Positions 8,615 through 18,105 are shown, counted from the first letter of the stretch. The stretch is DNA of 64,000 bases from Saprospiraceae bacterium (GCA_016714895.1 JADKBV010000011.1:868001-932000); one strand, 5' to 3'. Made by a program: numbers and translations. The notes: generated by a model not told the origin, from the letters alone.

Positions 8615-8654
8615 ACAAGGTTTTTTCCTGAAAAGGGAAAACCTTGTTTTTTTT
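8615..8654 (+). terminator. Intrinsic terminator after the first small secreted protein
   Basis: ACAAGGTTTT (8615-8624) pairs with AAAACCTTGT (8638-8647); the stem can be extended with partial inner pairing and is followed by a T tract to 8654. Confidence 0.8.
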
Positions 8655-8910
8655 AATGTACAATTGAAAAAACTATCAATTATGTTACATTGATTTTAAC
8701 ACCCTTCATCCTTGTTTAAGTGCCGTTCGTAGAAAAAAACTGATTTTATATCTGATTCATGCAACTAAATATCCTGTTTTGACGTCAATAGATGTATACA
8801 AGTTTCAATAATTATTCATTATAACATTTTGTTAATGAATATGTTATGAAAATGTTAACATAATTATTATTATAAATTAAATATATTATTAACCACAAAT
8901 TTTTATTATC

Positions 8911-9237
8911 ATGAAAAGTGTAAAAAATGTTTTTTTAATGTTGGGATTGGTTGTTGTATCAACAATGATGTTTGCTTCACCAAAAAATAACATCATTAAT
9001 TCTGAAGGAAAACAAATTCAAAAAATGTTGATCTCCAACAATATCATGACTGCAGTCGACAAAGACACGAAAGTGAATATTTCTTTCCTGGTAAATGGTC
9101 AGAATGAAATCATTGTTTTGTCAACAAACAATCAGGATTTGGATCAGGCTATCAAGTCAGCCTTAAACTATCAGAAAATTTCTGTCAGCGAATTGGAATA
9201 CAATACGGTATACACACTACCGGTTTCTTTTAAATAA
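8911..9237 (+). CDS. Small secreted protein, second of a tandem pair
   Basis: A 108-residue protein with Sec signal MKSVKNVFLMLGLVV (cleavage near MFA, about residue 22). It matches its neighbour at 8231 in length and in the blocks VNISFLVNGQNEIIVLSTNNQ, IKSALNYQKI and NTVYTLPVSF, while the segment after the signal has diverged. This looks like an old tandem duplication. Its function is unknown. The 350-nt gap between the copies holds a terminator and a very AT-rich leader with no other gene visible. Confidence 0.75.
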   Translation: MKSVKNVFLMLGLVVVSTMMFASPKNNIINSEGKQIQKMLISNNIMTAVDKDTKVNISFLVNGQNEIIVLSTNNQDLDQAIKSALNYQKISVSELEYNTVYTLPVSFK

Positions 9238-9269
9238 GCGACGTTTTTAAAAAGTTTTCATACTAACAT

Positions 9270-9303
9270 AAGGTCATCCTTCACGACAAAGGATGGCCTT
9301 TTT
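9270..9303 (+). terminator. Intrinsic terminator after the second small secreted protein
   Basis: AAGGTCATCCTT (9270-9281) pairs with AAGGATGGCCTT (9289-9300) with one G-U pair and a 7-nt loop, followed by T residues. Confidence 0.8.
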
Positions 9304-9391
9304 GTTTGTAAGCCACCATGTAAAATCTTCCTGTAATTTATCAAATCTACTTCCATCCTTCCAAGATTCAAACAATACCATCATTTTTTTT

Positions 9392-9399
9392 TATCTTTG
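9392..9399 (+). promoter_or_regulatory. -7 promoter element of the holB-like gene
   Basis: TATCTTTG matches the Bacteroidota -7 consensus TAnnTTTG and lies 20 nt before the ATG at 9419. This placement supports 9419 over the longer frame beginning at 9293. No clear -33 TTTG was found. Confidence 0.5.
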
Positions 9400-9418
9400 T
9401 GCCCATCATTATTCTGAA

Positions 9419-10573
9419 ATGTACTTTAAAGATATTCCCGGTAAAACTCCGGAAAAACAACAATTACTCCAGCAGGTCAAACAAAATAAAATTGCTCATG
9501 CCCAACTTTTTGTCGGAAAAGAAGGGTTCGGAGCTTTAGCCCTGGCACTGGCATTCAGCCGGTATGTGTTGTGTGAAAACAAACAGGAAGATGATGCCTG
9601 TGGCACCTGTGATTCCTGCAAAAAGTATGACCATTACGCCAAACCGGATGTTCATTTTGTCTATCCGATGATCAAATACAAAAATCTCAAAAGAGAGGAT
9701 ACCAAAAGTACCGACGCCATCGCTGACTGGAAGGAAGCTATACTTCACAATCCGTTTCTGAGCCTCACCGATTGGGTCGAAAAACTGGAAGGGGAGGGTA
9801 GTACACCCAATATCAATGTCCGGGAGTGTAATGACATCATCCATCAATTGTCGCTCATGTCCTTTGACGGTGGTTATAAAATCCTGATTCTCTGGCTGCC
9901 GGAATATCTGGGCAAAGACGGCAACAGATTGCTGAAACTCATCGAAGAACCTCCTGATCAGACATTGATTATTTTTGTGTCTCACGATATGGATGCGATT
10001 CTGACGACTATTATTTCCAGGTGTCAGGTTTTGAGGGTCACACCATTCGACAGAGATGAAATAGCAAATTATATTTACCATAAATATAAATCCACCAACC
10101 AAAGAAGTCAGGAAATAGCCAATATGGCAGATGGAAACCTCCATTTTGCCATTCAGGTGTGCAATCAGGAGACCAAAGATTTTTCGGATATGCTGATTTC
10201 CTGGATGAGACTGGCTTATACAGGCAATCCGGTCACCATTCAGGAATGGTATTCGGGTTTTGAACCACTTTCCAAAAATGAAAAAACAGCCTTTATTGAG
10301 TATGGACTTCACTTTTTGAGACAGTTTATATTGTTTCAATATGCAGGTCAGGAGGTCGTCCGCATCACGGATCATGAAAAAGAGACCATTCAAAGAATGC
10401 AGAAAGTAATCGATATCCCCAAAGCAACGGCCATGATCTCCGTTTTTGAGAGACAAATTATGGCGATTCCACGGAATGCAAACCTCAAAATCATGTTTTT
10501 AACGGATACTTTGACACTCGGAGACATTATGAACGGAAAAGAAAGTGTATCTTTGCCGACATATTACCCGTAA
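9419..10573 (+). CDS. holB: DNA polymerase III delta-prime subunit-like clamp-loader protein
   Basis: I place the start at ATG 9419 (MYFKDIPGKTPEK), giving 384 residues; the 42 residues upstream are low-complexity and overlap the preceding terminator. The clamp-loader AAA+ fold is recognisable: HAQLFVGKEGFGALALA is a degenerate P-loop lacking the Lys, as in delta-prime. A zinc module follows (Cys in YVLCENK, then CGTCDSCKK). LLKLIEEPPDQTLIIFVSHD and IISRCQVLRVTPF match sensor 1 and SRC-like motifs. It is a stator-type subunit of the replicative clamp loader. Confidence 0.85.
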   Translation: MYFKDIPGKTPEKQQLLQQVKQNKIAHAQLFVGKEGFGALALALAFSRYVLCENKQEDDACGTCDSCKKYDHYAKPDVHFVYPMIKYKNLKREDTKSTDAIADWKEAILHNPFLSLTDWVEKLEGEGSTPNINVRECNDIIHQLSLMSFDGGYKILILWLPEYLGKDGNRLLKLIEEPPDQTLIIFVSHDMDAILTTIISRCQVLRVTPFDRDEIANYIYHKYKSTNQRSQEIANMADGNLHFAIQVCNQETKDFSDMLISWMRLAYTGNPVTIQEWYSGFEPLSKNEKTAFIEYGLHFLRQFILFQYAGQEVVRITDHEKETIQRMQKVIDIPKATAMISVFERQIMAIPRNANLKIMFLTDTLTLGDIMNGKESVSLPTYYP

Positions 10574-10601
10574 AGGGATTTAAATAAATGTCAATTTTAC
10601 C

Positions 10602-12149
10602 ATGGGTTGTAGTACTTGTAGTGTAGATAAAAGCGGAACTCCCAAAGGATGCGGAGATAAAGGCCACTGTTCTTCAGGCAGTTGTAATAAAATGAATACA
10701 TATGATTGGATCAATACAAAAGACCTGTACGATCCGACAGAATATAATTTTGTAGAAGTTTCTTTCAAAAAAGGAGCGCATAAAGATTTTTTTAAAAACA
10801 TCCCTTCTCTCCATACCCTCACCGGGGATATGGTCGTCGTCGAAACGGCAAGCGGTTACGATGTCGGAAGAATATCTTTATCAGGCGAACTTGTCAGACT
10901 TCAGATGAAAAAAAAATCAGTCACTGAAGATAAAGTAACGTTTCAAATCATTCGTAAAGCGAATGAAAGAGATCTTGAAAAACTGGAAGAAGCACGGACA
11001 CTCGAAAAAGCGTCCATGGTCAAAGCCAGGGTTATCTCCAGAACATTAGGTCTGGATATGAAAATCGGTGACGTAGAATACCAGGGTGATAAAAAGAAAG
11101 CCACCTTTTATTATACCGCCGAAGGCCGTGTGGACTTCAGAGAATTGGTCAAAGAATACGCCCGCGAATTCAAAGTAAAAATTGAAATGAGGCAAATCGG
11201 GGCCAGACAGGAATCTGCCCGCATCGGTGGTATCGGCTCCTGTGGCAGGGAATTATGTTGTTCCACATGGTTGTCCGACTTTAAATCAGTCAACACATCT
11301 GCCGCCAGATATCAAAGTGCTTCCATCAATCAGACAAAACTATCCGGCCAATGCGGCAGATTAAAGTGTTGTCTCAATTATGAACTCGATATGTATATGG
11401 AGGCCGTTCGCGATTTTCCGGATGATGTCGATGTACTCAAAACAAAATTGGGCACCGCTTCTTTGATGAAAACCGATATTTTTAAAGGCATCATGTACTA
11501 TGTATACGATAACGATAAAATGCGCTCCAACTTCATAGCCGTTAATAAAGAAAGAGTCAAAGAAATCAAACTCCAAAATAAAAAAGGAATATTTCCGGAA
11601 GAACTTCTGGATAAAGAAACGTTGGCACAAATTAAAGAAGAACAGGATAATACACCGGATTACGAGGATGTAACAGGTCAGATAGAATTGCCTGTTGAAA
11701 AAAGAAGGAAAAAGAAAAAACCAAATAACGGATCAAGACCTAACCAAAATGGTCCTAGACCTTCAAACAACACACAGGAAAAATCCGGCGATTCTTCAAA
11801 TCCCAACAGAAATCAAAAACCGAATCAACCTAACCGGGACCCAAACAAAGATTCGCGCCAGGACCAGGTGAATAAACCTAATCCGCAAAACAGACCCGGT
11901 CAGTCACCTGAAAACAGACAACAAAACAGGCCGGAACAAAAAAATACAAACCGACCTGAAAATCAAAAAAATCCTTCAGGTCCTCAAGGTCAAAACCCTA
12001 ATCAACAACCTCAAAAACCAAAACCGGAGGGTTCTGACCAACAACCTAAAATCGAAGGAACAAATCCTCAGCAACCTAAAAAGAAATTTTTCAAAAAAAA
12101 GAGAGGAAATAACCCGAATCAGAATAATCCAAATCAAAATAATCAATAG
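10602..12149 (+). CDS. ricT: RicT/YaaT-like PSP1-domain protein with long Asn/Pro/Gln tail
   Basis: A 515-residue protein. The first 32 residues are Cys-rich (CSTC, GCGDKGHC, GSC), the pattern seen in Bacteroidota members and possibly a metal or Fe-S ligand set. The PSP1 domain at about 80-290 includes the conserved GGIGSCGRELCCSTWL and SGQCGRLKCCLNYE. Residues about 370-515 are a disordered N/P/Q/K tail. RicT in Bacillus is part of the Ric (Y-) complex acting on RNA maturation. Placement after holB is usual for this family. The tail has no recognisable domain. Confidence 0.88.
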   Translation: MGCSTCSVDKSGTPKGCGDKGHCSSGSCNKMNTYDWINTKDLYDPTEYNFVEVSFKKGAHKDFFKNIPSLHTLTGDMVVVETASGYDVGRISLSGELVRLQMKKKSVTEDKVTFQIIRKANERDLEKLEEARTLEKASMVKARVISRTLGLDMKIGDVEYQGDKKKATFYYTAEGRVDFRELVKEYAREFKVKIEMRQIGARQESARIGGIGSCGRELCCSTWLSDFKSVNTSAARYQSASINQTKLSGQCGRLKCCLNYELDMYMEAVRDFPDDVDVLKTKLGTASLMKTDIFKGIMYYVYDNDKMRSNFIAVNKERVKEIKLQNKKGIFPEELLDKETLAQIKEEQDNTPDYEDVTGQIELPVEKRRKKKKPNNGSRPNQNGPRPSNNTQEKSGDSSNPNRNQKPNQPNRDPNKDSRQDQVNKPNPQNRPGQSPENRQQNRPEQKNTNRPENQKNPSGPQGQNPNQQPQKPKPEGSDQQPKIEGTNPQQPKKKFFKKKRGNNPNQNNPNQNNQ

Positions 12150-12157
12150 TAGTGAAC

Positions 12158-13558
12158 ATGGAATATGACGTGATCGTAATCGGATCAGGCCCCGGAGGAT
12201 ATGTAAGTGCTATCAGAAATGCACAACTTGGCAAAAAAACAGCCATCATTGAAAAGTATAACACATTGGGCGGAACGTGCCTGAATGTAGGATGTATCCC
12301 TTCCAAAGCTTTGTTGGACAGCTCCGAACATTACCACAACGCAGCCCACCAGTTTTCTCTTCATGGTATTGAAACTACCGGATTGAAGGTGAATATGAAA
12401 CAAATGGTGGCCAGAAAAAATGATGTCGTTGACCAAACGTGTAAAGGCATCGATTTTTTGATGAAAAAAAATAAAATTGACGTTTTCACAGGATTGGGTT
12501 CTTTTGTAGATAAACATACCGTTCAGATTACCAACGGAACAGAACAGAAACAAATAACCGGTCAGAATATCATTATTGCCACAGGTTCAAAACCTATCGT
12601 TCCCGCTCAGTTTGGTTATGATAAAAAAAGAGTCATCACCAGCACGGAAGCACTCAATATCGACACTGTTCCTAAAAAAATGGTGGTCATCGGTGGCGGT
12701 GTCATCGGATTGGAATTGGGTTCGGTATTCGCCAGATTGGGTACATCCGTAGATGTTGTCGAATTTCAGGATAAAATTATCCCGACCATGGATGGTGATT
12801 GTAGCAAAGAATTGATGCGCAGTCTCAAAAAATTGGGAATCAATTTTTATCTCGGCCATGGCGTGAGTACTGTCACATCCGGAAAAACCTCTTGTACGGT
12901 TACCGTTCAGAAAAAAGGTAGCGAAGAAACTTTTGATATCAAAGCCGATTATTGTCTGGTAGCCATAGGTCGCAAACCGTATACTGATGGTCTGGGACTG
13001 GAAAATGTCGGAATCAAAACTGATGACAAAGGCCGTATTGAAGTTAATCATCATTTGCAGACCAGTGTAGAAAACATATATGCTATCGGAGATGTCATCC
13101 GTGGCGCTATGTTGGCACACAAAGCTGAAGAAGAAGGTATCCTGGTAGCAGAAGTAATCAGCGGAGGAAAACCTCACATTGATTACAACCTCATTCCGGG
13201 AGTGGTGTATACCTGGCCGGAAGTCGCTTCTGTCGGAAAAACCGAAGAAGAGTTAAAAGCCGCCGGTGTTGCCTACAAATCAGGAAAATTTCCTTTCAAA
13301 GCATTGGGACGTGCCCGCGCAAGCAATGACCTCGATGGTATGGTCAAGGTTTTGGCCGATCAACATACCGACGAAGTTCTCGGGGTTCACATGGTTGGTC
13401 CTCGCGTAGCTGATGTCATCATTGAAGCAGTCGCCATGATGGAATTTAGAGCAAGCGCTGAAGATATGTCGAGGATTTCACATCCGCACCCGACTTTTAC
13501 AGAGGCAGTCAAAGAAGCAGCTTTAGCAGCGACAGACAATCGGGCACTGCATATTTAA
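12158..13558 (+). CDS. lpdA: Dihydrolipoyl dehydrogenase
   Basis: The E3 flavoprotein of the 2-oxo-acid dehydrogenase complexes, oxidising dihydrolipoamide with NAD+. It has an FAD-binding GSGPGG near the N-terminus, the redox disulfide in GGTCLNVGCIPSK, an NAD-binding GGGVIGLELGSVFARLG, a second FAD site YAIGDV, and the C-terminal catalytic HPHPTFTEAVKEA. The length of 466 residues is normal. A GTG at 12152 is in frame, but the ATG at 12158 gives the standard EYDVIVIGSG start. It lies 8 nt after ricT. Confidence 0.96.
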   Translation: MEYDVIVIGSGPGGYVSAIRNAQLGKKTAIIEKYNTLGGTCLNVGCIPSKALLDSSEHYHNAAHQFSLHGIETTGLKVNMKQMVARKNDVVDQTCKGIDFLMKKNKIDVFTGLGSFVDKHTVQITNGTEQKQITGQNIIIATGSKPIVPAQFGYDKKRVITSTEALNIDTVPKKMVVIGGGVIGLELGSVFARLGTSVDVVEFQDKIIPTMDGDCSKELMRSLKKLGINFYLGHGVSTVTSGKTSCTVTVQKKGSEETFDIKADYCLVAIGRKPYTDGLGLENVGIKTDDKGRIEVNHHLQTSVENIYAIGDVIRGAMLAHKAEEEGILVAEVISGGKPHIDYNLIPGVVYTWPEVASVGKTEEELKAAGVAYKSGKFPFKALGRARASNDLDGMVKVLADQHTDEVLGVHMVGPRVADVIIEAVAMMEFRASAEDMSRISHPHPTFTEAVKEAALAATDNRALHI

Positions 13559-13575
13559 TACAGATAAATAATATT

Positions 13576-14871
13576 ATGGTTACTTTCGAAACGTTTAACC
13601 TCGGTAAAGCGTTAAACAATGCTTTAGCGGATATGGGTATCCAAGAGCCGACCCTGATCCAGGAACGTTCTTTTCCAATCATCATGTCGGGAAAAGATAT
13701 ACTTGGTGTGGCGCAGACGGGAACCGGTAAAACGTTTGCCTATCTTATACCTCTCATCAGAATGTGGAAGTTCTCAAAAGAAAGACATCCGCAGATACTG
13801 ATCATCGTACCTACCCGGGAGCTCGTGGTTCAGGTCGAAAATGCCGCAAAACAACTCATTACATATGTTAATATTGCAACGATAGGTGTTCACGGTGGAG
13901 CAAATCTGAATACACAGGCCATGGAACTTTTACAGGGAGCCGATATTGTCGTCGGTACACCGGGAAGGGTGTTGGACCTGGCTTATCACGGAACCCTTCA
14001 GTTAAAACATATCAAAAAACTGGTCATCGACGAAGTAGATGAAATGTTGGATCAGGGTTTCAGACCGCAACTCAGAGCCATTTTGGATCTGATGAAAGAA
14101 AAACGGCAAAACATCATGTTTTCGGCGACCATGACGGAAGATGTTTTGGAAATCATTGAAGAATATTTTAATTTTCCGGAGTTTGTCGAAGCAGCACCTA
14201 CCGGAACACCTTTGGGAAGAATAGAACAATATTATTACGATGTGTTGAACTTTAATACCAAAGTTAATCTGCTGAAAAAACTATTGATGGAAGACAAAAC
14301 AAAAACCAAAGTAGTGGTTTTTGTGGCTACCAAAGCTTTTGCCGATATCATCTACCATAAACTCGAACCTGAATTGGGTGAAAAAATCAACGTCATTCAC
14401 TCCAATAAATCTCAGAATCAACGATTTGCTATCGTCAATGCCTTTCAAAACAATGAATTGCCTTTTGTGATAGCTACAGATATCATCGCCAGAGGAATCG
14501 ATATCAGTCAGGTGAGCCATGTTATCAATTTTGATATTCCTGAAGAGCCCGAAGATTATATGCACCGTATAGGTCGGACAGGTCGTGCCAATCAATCAGG
14601 TATCGCCATCAGTTTTGTCACAGAAAGAGAGAAGCCTTTTTTTGAAGATATCATAGACCTTATGCAAAAAACACCTGAAAAAATTGATTTTCCTGAAGGT
14701 GTCGAGGTAAATCCTGAAATGATCATGGAAGAATTGCCCGTCATTAAGATGAAAAACCAGCTGGCCAAGATTCCGATCATCCTTCCTGAAAAGTCAGCTT
14801 TTATTTCCAAAAAGAGGACGATCAATACCAAATTGAAAAAGGATACCAAACGAAAACCCAGAAAAAGATAG
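13576..14871 (+). CDS. DEAD-box ATP-dependent RNA helicase (DEVD variant)
   Basis: A 431-residue superfamily 2 helicase with a full motif set: Q motif region, motif I AQTGTGKT, Ia PTRELV, Ib TPGRVLD, motif II DEVD in place of DEAD, motif III SAT, and in the second RecA domain ATDIIARGIDIS and HRIGRTGRA. The C-terminus is short and basic (KKDTKRKPRKR), as in RhlE-type proteins, and probably helps bind RNA. Likely roles are ribosome assembly or RNA turnover. It lies 17 nt after lpdA. Confidence 0.92.
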   Translation: MVTFETFNLGKALNNALADMGIQEPTLIQERSFPIIMSGKDILGVAQTGTGKTFAYLIPLIRMWKFSKERHPQILIIVPTRELVVQVENAAKQLITYVNIATIGVHGGANLNTQAMELLQGADIVVGTPGRVLDLAYHGTLQLKHIKKLVIDEVDEMLDQGFRPQLRAILDLMKEKRQNIMFSATMTEDVLEIIEEYFNFPEFVEAAPTGTPLGRIEQYYYDVLNFNTKVNLLKKLLMEDKTKTKVVVFVATKAFADIIYHKLEPELGEKINVIHSNKSQNQRFAIVNAFQNNELPFVIATDIIARGIDISQVSHVINFDIPEEPEDYMHRIGRTGRANQSGIAISFVTEREKPFFEDIIDLMQKTPEKIDFPEGVEVNPEMIMEELPVIKMKNQLAKIPIILPEKSAFISKKRTINTKLKKDTKRKPRKR

Positions 14872-14901
14872 TCCTTTTGTTCTTTCCTGAAATGACCGTT
14901 T

Positions 14902-14923
14902 AAGGGGTCGTGATCCCTTTTTG
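14902..14923 (+). terminator. Weak intrinsic terminator after the helicase
   Basis: AAGGGG-TCGTGA-TCCCTT is a five-pair stem followed by five T residues. It is short, so efficiency is uncertain, but it fits the end of the holB-ricT-lpdA-helicase run. Confidence 0.4.
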
Positions 14924-14933
14924 TTTGTTTAAT

Positions 14934-14976
14934 ATCTATTTTCCAAATAGATAATTGGTGATGTAAAATATATTTG
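14934..14976 (+). promoter_or_regulatory. Operator-like palindrome and -7 element upstream of a membrane protein
   Basis: ATCTATTT-TCC-AAATAGAT (14934-14952) is a perfect 8-bp inverted repeat with a 3-bp spacer. TATATTTG (14969-14976) matches the Bacteroidota -7 consensus. With a start near 14983 the palindrome centre is about 40 bp upstream, an activator-like position. The gene at 15005 follows directly. Confidence 0.5.
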
Positions 14977-15004
14977 ATTACTTTACCTTCCAAAACAGAT
15001 ACCC

Positions 15005-16558
15005 ATGTCAAACCAACAGGATTCCAAATCCATATTCAGAGAATGGTTGGAAAAGTTACAGCAAGAATCGTGGCAGCTTGAATTATTGATTTCGGGATTT
15101 GCTATATTAGGTATTTATCAATCCAGAACGGTGATAACGGATCTGGACTTTTTGAGAAATACGGTATTGGATGATTCCGGGCTTTTATTAGGTATTCTGG
15201 GATTTATTGTTAAAAAGGGGTGGCTTATTTTTTTTATCAATCTGTTGATTCATGTTATTTTGAGAAGTCTTTGGATTGGAGCTATCGGGTTAAGATATGT
15301 TTCCCAGGATATCGACTACGACAAGTTTGCCTATTCTGATATTTTTAACCGGTTTTTAAAAAATTCTGTTGGCAGTTATGATGATTTTATCGAAAGATTG
15401 GAAAAAGTATGTAGTGTCATTTTTGCCTACACCTTTCTTCTGTTTTTGTTATTTATGTCTTTTATGTTATTTATTACCCTGAATATTTCGATAACTGTTT
15501 TTATTCAGGAATTACATCCCGGAAATGACACGGTATTGGCAGTATCAGGATGGTTTGCTTTGGTCTTTTTTGCTTTAGGATCCATGGTCTTTTTTGATTT
15601 GATTACTTTGGGAGGATTTAAAAAGATCAAAAATAAAACTTTTAGTAAAGTTTATTTTTATTTGTACAGATTTTATGGATTTGTAACATTATCCTTTTTG
15701 TATAGGCCTTTATTGTATAATTTTATTGATAATGGATATACAAAAAAGTTGTTTTACCTTTCTATTCCTTATATCATCATTTTAGGTTTCGGCGATATAA
15801 TGGTGACAAATGTTAAAAATCCGTTTAAACCGGACCGGGATTATATGTTGTCCAATGGGTTAATTCTTGATGAAAACTTCTATGACGACCTGAGAATTAC
15901 GAGGCTCAATGAGTTTCCGAATGAAGAAAGAAAGGTCAATAAAAAGTTTTTATCCTGGGTCTCTATGGAACAATATGAAATCACCAAATCGACTTCTTCT
16001 TTTTTCATCAAAATGGATAAAAAACTGTACGAATTTATGGAAAAGGACTCCACTATTACACCGTATTACAAAACCGGGTATGTTTTTACCTGGTTTAATG
16101 CACACCACAAAGAGGACAAAGAATTGAATAAAATCAGGAATAAAAAGAAATCAGCTTTAGAAAATCTGTACAGTCTCAGGAGGCAAACGAATAAAGAACT
16201 AAGGATTAATAAAAATGATGCGGTCCTTGAAAATCGGTTGGATTCAATAAAACAAAAGATAACATTGCTGGAATCAGCTTTTGAAAGTCAGATTGAGAAC
16301 GAAAAACGAAAAAAATCAGTACTTGTGAAAGAAAAATATCTTTCAGCCTTTTCGTTCTATATTGACAGCATGAGTTTACAGATATCAGAAACTTTTTATT
16401 TTAATCATCCTCATTTTGGTGAAGAAGGTTTAAAATGTTATTTCAATACAGATTCTTTATCCAATGGGTTTCATGATTTTAAGATCATCAGAAAATTTAT
16501 TGCTTCTGATGATAATATATCAAAAGATTCTATAATTTTACCTTTTATAAAAATATAA
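15005..16558 (+). CDS. Polytopic membrane protein of unknown function
   Basis: A 517-residue protein I do not recognise. The N-terminal 280 residues contain about six hydrophobic segments (near 25-40, 60-100, 135-165, 175-200, 215-240 and 250-270). The C-terminal 240 residues are hydrophilic, with a Lys/Glu-rich coiled-coil-like part at about 370-450 (RNKKKSALENLYSLRRQ). The topology suggests an inner-membrane protein with a large soluble domain. It is preceded by its own promoter-like region and followed 4 nt later by a DUF4199-like gene, so the two are probably co-transcribed. Confidence 0.7.
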   Translation: MSNQQDSKSIFREWLEKLQQESWQLELLISGFAILGIYQSRTVITDLDFLRNTVLDDSGLLLGILGFIVKKGWLIFFINLLIHVILRSLWIGAIGLRYVSQDIDYDKFAYSDIFNRFLKNSVGSYDDFIERLEKVCSVIFAYTFLLFLLFMSFMLFITLNISITVFIQELHPGNDTVLAVSGWFALVFFALGSMVFFDLITLGGFKKIKNKTFSKVYFYLYRFYGFVTLSFLYRPLLYNFIDNGYTKKLFYLSIPYIIILGFGDIMVTNVKNPFKPDRDYMLSNGLILDENFYDDLRITRLNEFPNEERKVNKKFLSWVSMEQYEITKSTSSFFIKMDKKLYEFMEKDSTITPYYKTGYVFTWFNAHHKEDKELNKIRNKKKSALENLYSLRRQTNKELRINKNDAVLENRLDSIKQKITLLESAFESQIENEKRKKSVLVKEKYLSAFSFYIDSMSLQISETFYFNHPHFGEEGLKCYFNTDSLSNGFHDFKIIRKFIASDDNISKDSIILPFIKI

Positions 16559-16562
16559 TTCA

Positions 16563-17084
16563 ATGATATTTCAGAATGTATGGTTTAAATATGGTGTATT
16601 AACAGGATTAGCACTGATTGGTACTTCTATAGCTTTGTTTTATTTGTTGGAGCTGGGTTTGTTTACTCAGGCAGCGGTCATATATATCGTTTCTTTGATT
16701 TTTATGATTATTGCCGGTCTTGAATTCAGAAAAAACAATCAGAATGTCATTTTATACGGAGAAGCTTTTAAGGTCACCTTCCTGACAACAATCGTCGGTT
16801 TTGCTATTAGTTCAATTTTTTCTTTTGTACTGATTAAGTATATTGATACAGAACTTTTGGATGTTCTGGTAGAAAAATATTCAGCATCTACCCAAAATTT
16901 GATGTCTTCTATGGGTGCTCCTGAAGAAGAAATCAATAAGGCATTAGAAAAAATGGAAGAAGATATGCCAAAACAATTTTCCGGTGTCGGGATGATACAG
17001 AGTCTTTTGTCCAATGCAGTTATTTCCGCTATTTTGGCCGCTATTGTATCGATATTTTTACGCAAGGATGAAAAACCTATGTAA
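16563..17084 (+). CDS. DUF4199-like membrane protein
   Basis: A 173-residue protein with four hydrophobic segments (about 8-28, 33-50, 69-92 and 150-166). The motif NVILYGEAFKVTFLTTIVG and an acidic loop (GAPEEEINKALEKMEEDMP) match the DUF4199 family common in Bacteroidota. Its molecular function is unknown. It is cotranscribed with the membrane protein at 15005 and ends just before a bidirectional terminator shared with the convergent atpG. Confidence 0.75.
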   Translation: MIFQNVWFKYGVLTGLALIGTSIALFYLLELGLFTQAAVIYIVSLIFMIIAGLEFRKNNQNVILYGEAFKVTFLTTIVGFAISSIFSFVLIKYIDTELLDVLVEKYSASTQNLMSSMGAPEEEINKALEKMEEDMPKQFSGVGMIQSLLSNAVISAILAAIVSIFLRKDEKPM

Positions 17085-17125
17085 GAATTAAACTTTTGAA
17101 ATAAGGTTTGAGCTAAGATACATTT

Positions 17126-17164
17126 AAAAAAAAGGCAAAACAGAATCTGTTTTGCCTTTTTTTT
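17126..17164. terminator. Bidirectional terminator between converging operons
   Basis: A run of A, then GGCAAAACAG (17134-17143), loop AAT, CTGTTTTGCC (17147-17156), then a run of T. It is symmetrical and serves both the plus-strand DUF4199 unit and the minus-strand ATP synthase operon. Confidence 0.88.
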
Positions 17165-17181
17165 AAAAATTTAAATCTCTT

Positions 17182-18075
17182 TTATCCGTTAAGTGCTGCG
17201 GCACCACCGACAATTTCTGACAATTCTTTGGTGATGGCTTCCTGTCTTGCTTTGTTGTAATTGATTTTTAATTCCTTCATCAATTCATCAGCATTGGATG
17301 TTGCATTGTCCATGGCAGTCATACGGGCACCATGTTCTGAAGCATGATTTTCAAGTATAAACTTCTGGAAAGTAGTTTGCAAAATGCTTGGAAGCAACTC
17401 ATCCAACAAAGCTTCTTTGGATGGTTCAAATAAATAATCAGACTTCATTTCTGAATTATTGTCGGTTTTTTGTACCGGTTGCACTGGCAAAAATCCAACA
17501 CATTTAGGTTCCTGTACACCAGCATTTCTAAACTGTCCGAAACAAACGTCCACTGCGTCAAACTGCCTGGCGGTATAACCATCCATAACATATTGAGATA
17601 CCCGGGATATGTTTTCGTATGACAAATCAGAAAACAAATTGATATAATCTTCGATGATCGTCTGGTCGGCGTATCTTTTTTTCAAAACATCAAAACCTTT
17701 TTTACCCACAAAAATCAGGGTAATATTTTTTTGTTGTTTCTGCGATGCATACTCATTTTCTATTTTGGAAATGGCTTCCTTGATGATATTGGTATTAAAT
17801 GCGCCGCAAAGACCACGGTTGGATGTAATGACAATAATGGCAACTTTATTGACCTCTCGTTTTTCAACATAAGGAGACTTGATGTCACCTTCGAGGTTAG
17901 ACACGATGTTTTTCATCATTTTGCCCAATCTGTTGGCATAAGGTCGCATTTCGGTGATTGCCTGTTGGGCTCTTCGCAGTTTAGCAGCAGAGACCATTTT
18001 CATGGCTTTGGTAATCTGCTGTGTTGACTGGACCGATTTAATCCTTTCCCGTACCTCTTTTAATTTTCCGGACAT
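17182..18075 (-). CDS. atpG: ATP synthase F1 gamma subunit
   Basis: The 297-residue central-stalk rotor subunit. The N-terminal coiled coil starts with RERIKSVQSTQQITKAMKMV, and the C-terminal helix carries MTAMDNATSNADELM and LNYNKARQ-like residues (INYNKARQEAITKELSEI), both diagnostic. It is the last gene of the atpB-E-F-H-A-G operon, 30 nt after atpA. The beta and epsilon genes are not in this window; in many Bacteroidota they lie elsewhere as a separate unit. Confidence 0.96.
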   Translation of the reverse strand: MSGKLKEVRERIKSVQSTQQITKAMKMVSAAKLRRAQQAITEMRPYANRLGKMMKNIVSNLEGDIKSPYVEKREVNKVAIIVITSNRGLCGAFNTNIIKEAISKIENEYASQKQQKNITLIFVGKKGFDVLKKRYADQTIIEDYINLFSDLSYENISRVSQYVMDGYTARQFDAVDVCFGQFRNAGVQEPKCVGFLPVQPVQKTDNNSEMKSDYLFEPSKEALLDELLPSILQTTFQKFILENHASEHGARMTAMDNATSNADELMKELKINYNKARQEAITKELSEIVGGAAALNG

Positions 18076-18105
18076 GTTATATTACTTCAATATTAAAAAT
18101 AGGTC

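Noticed and set aside
9293..9418. Longer holB start at 9293.
   Set aside because: The extra 42 residues overlap the preceding terminator and the -7 promoter element and look non-coding.
9536..10456. A 306-codon minus-strand frame opposite holB.
   Set aside because: The plus-strand gene has clear clamp-loader motifs; the antisense frame shows no domain and is a codon-bias shadow.
12587..13177. A 196-codon minus-strand frame opposite lpdA.
   Set aside because: Antisense shadow of a well-conserved gene, with no recognisable motifs.
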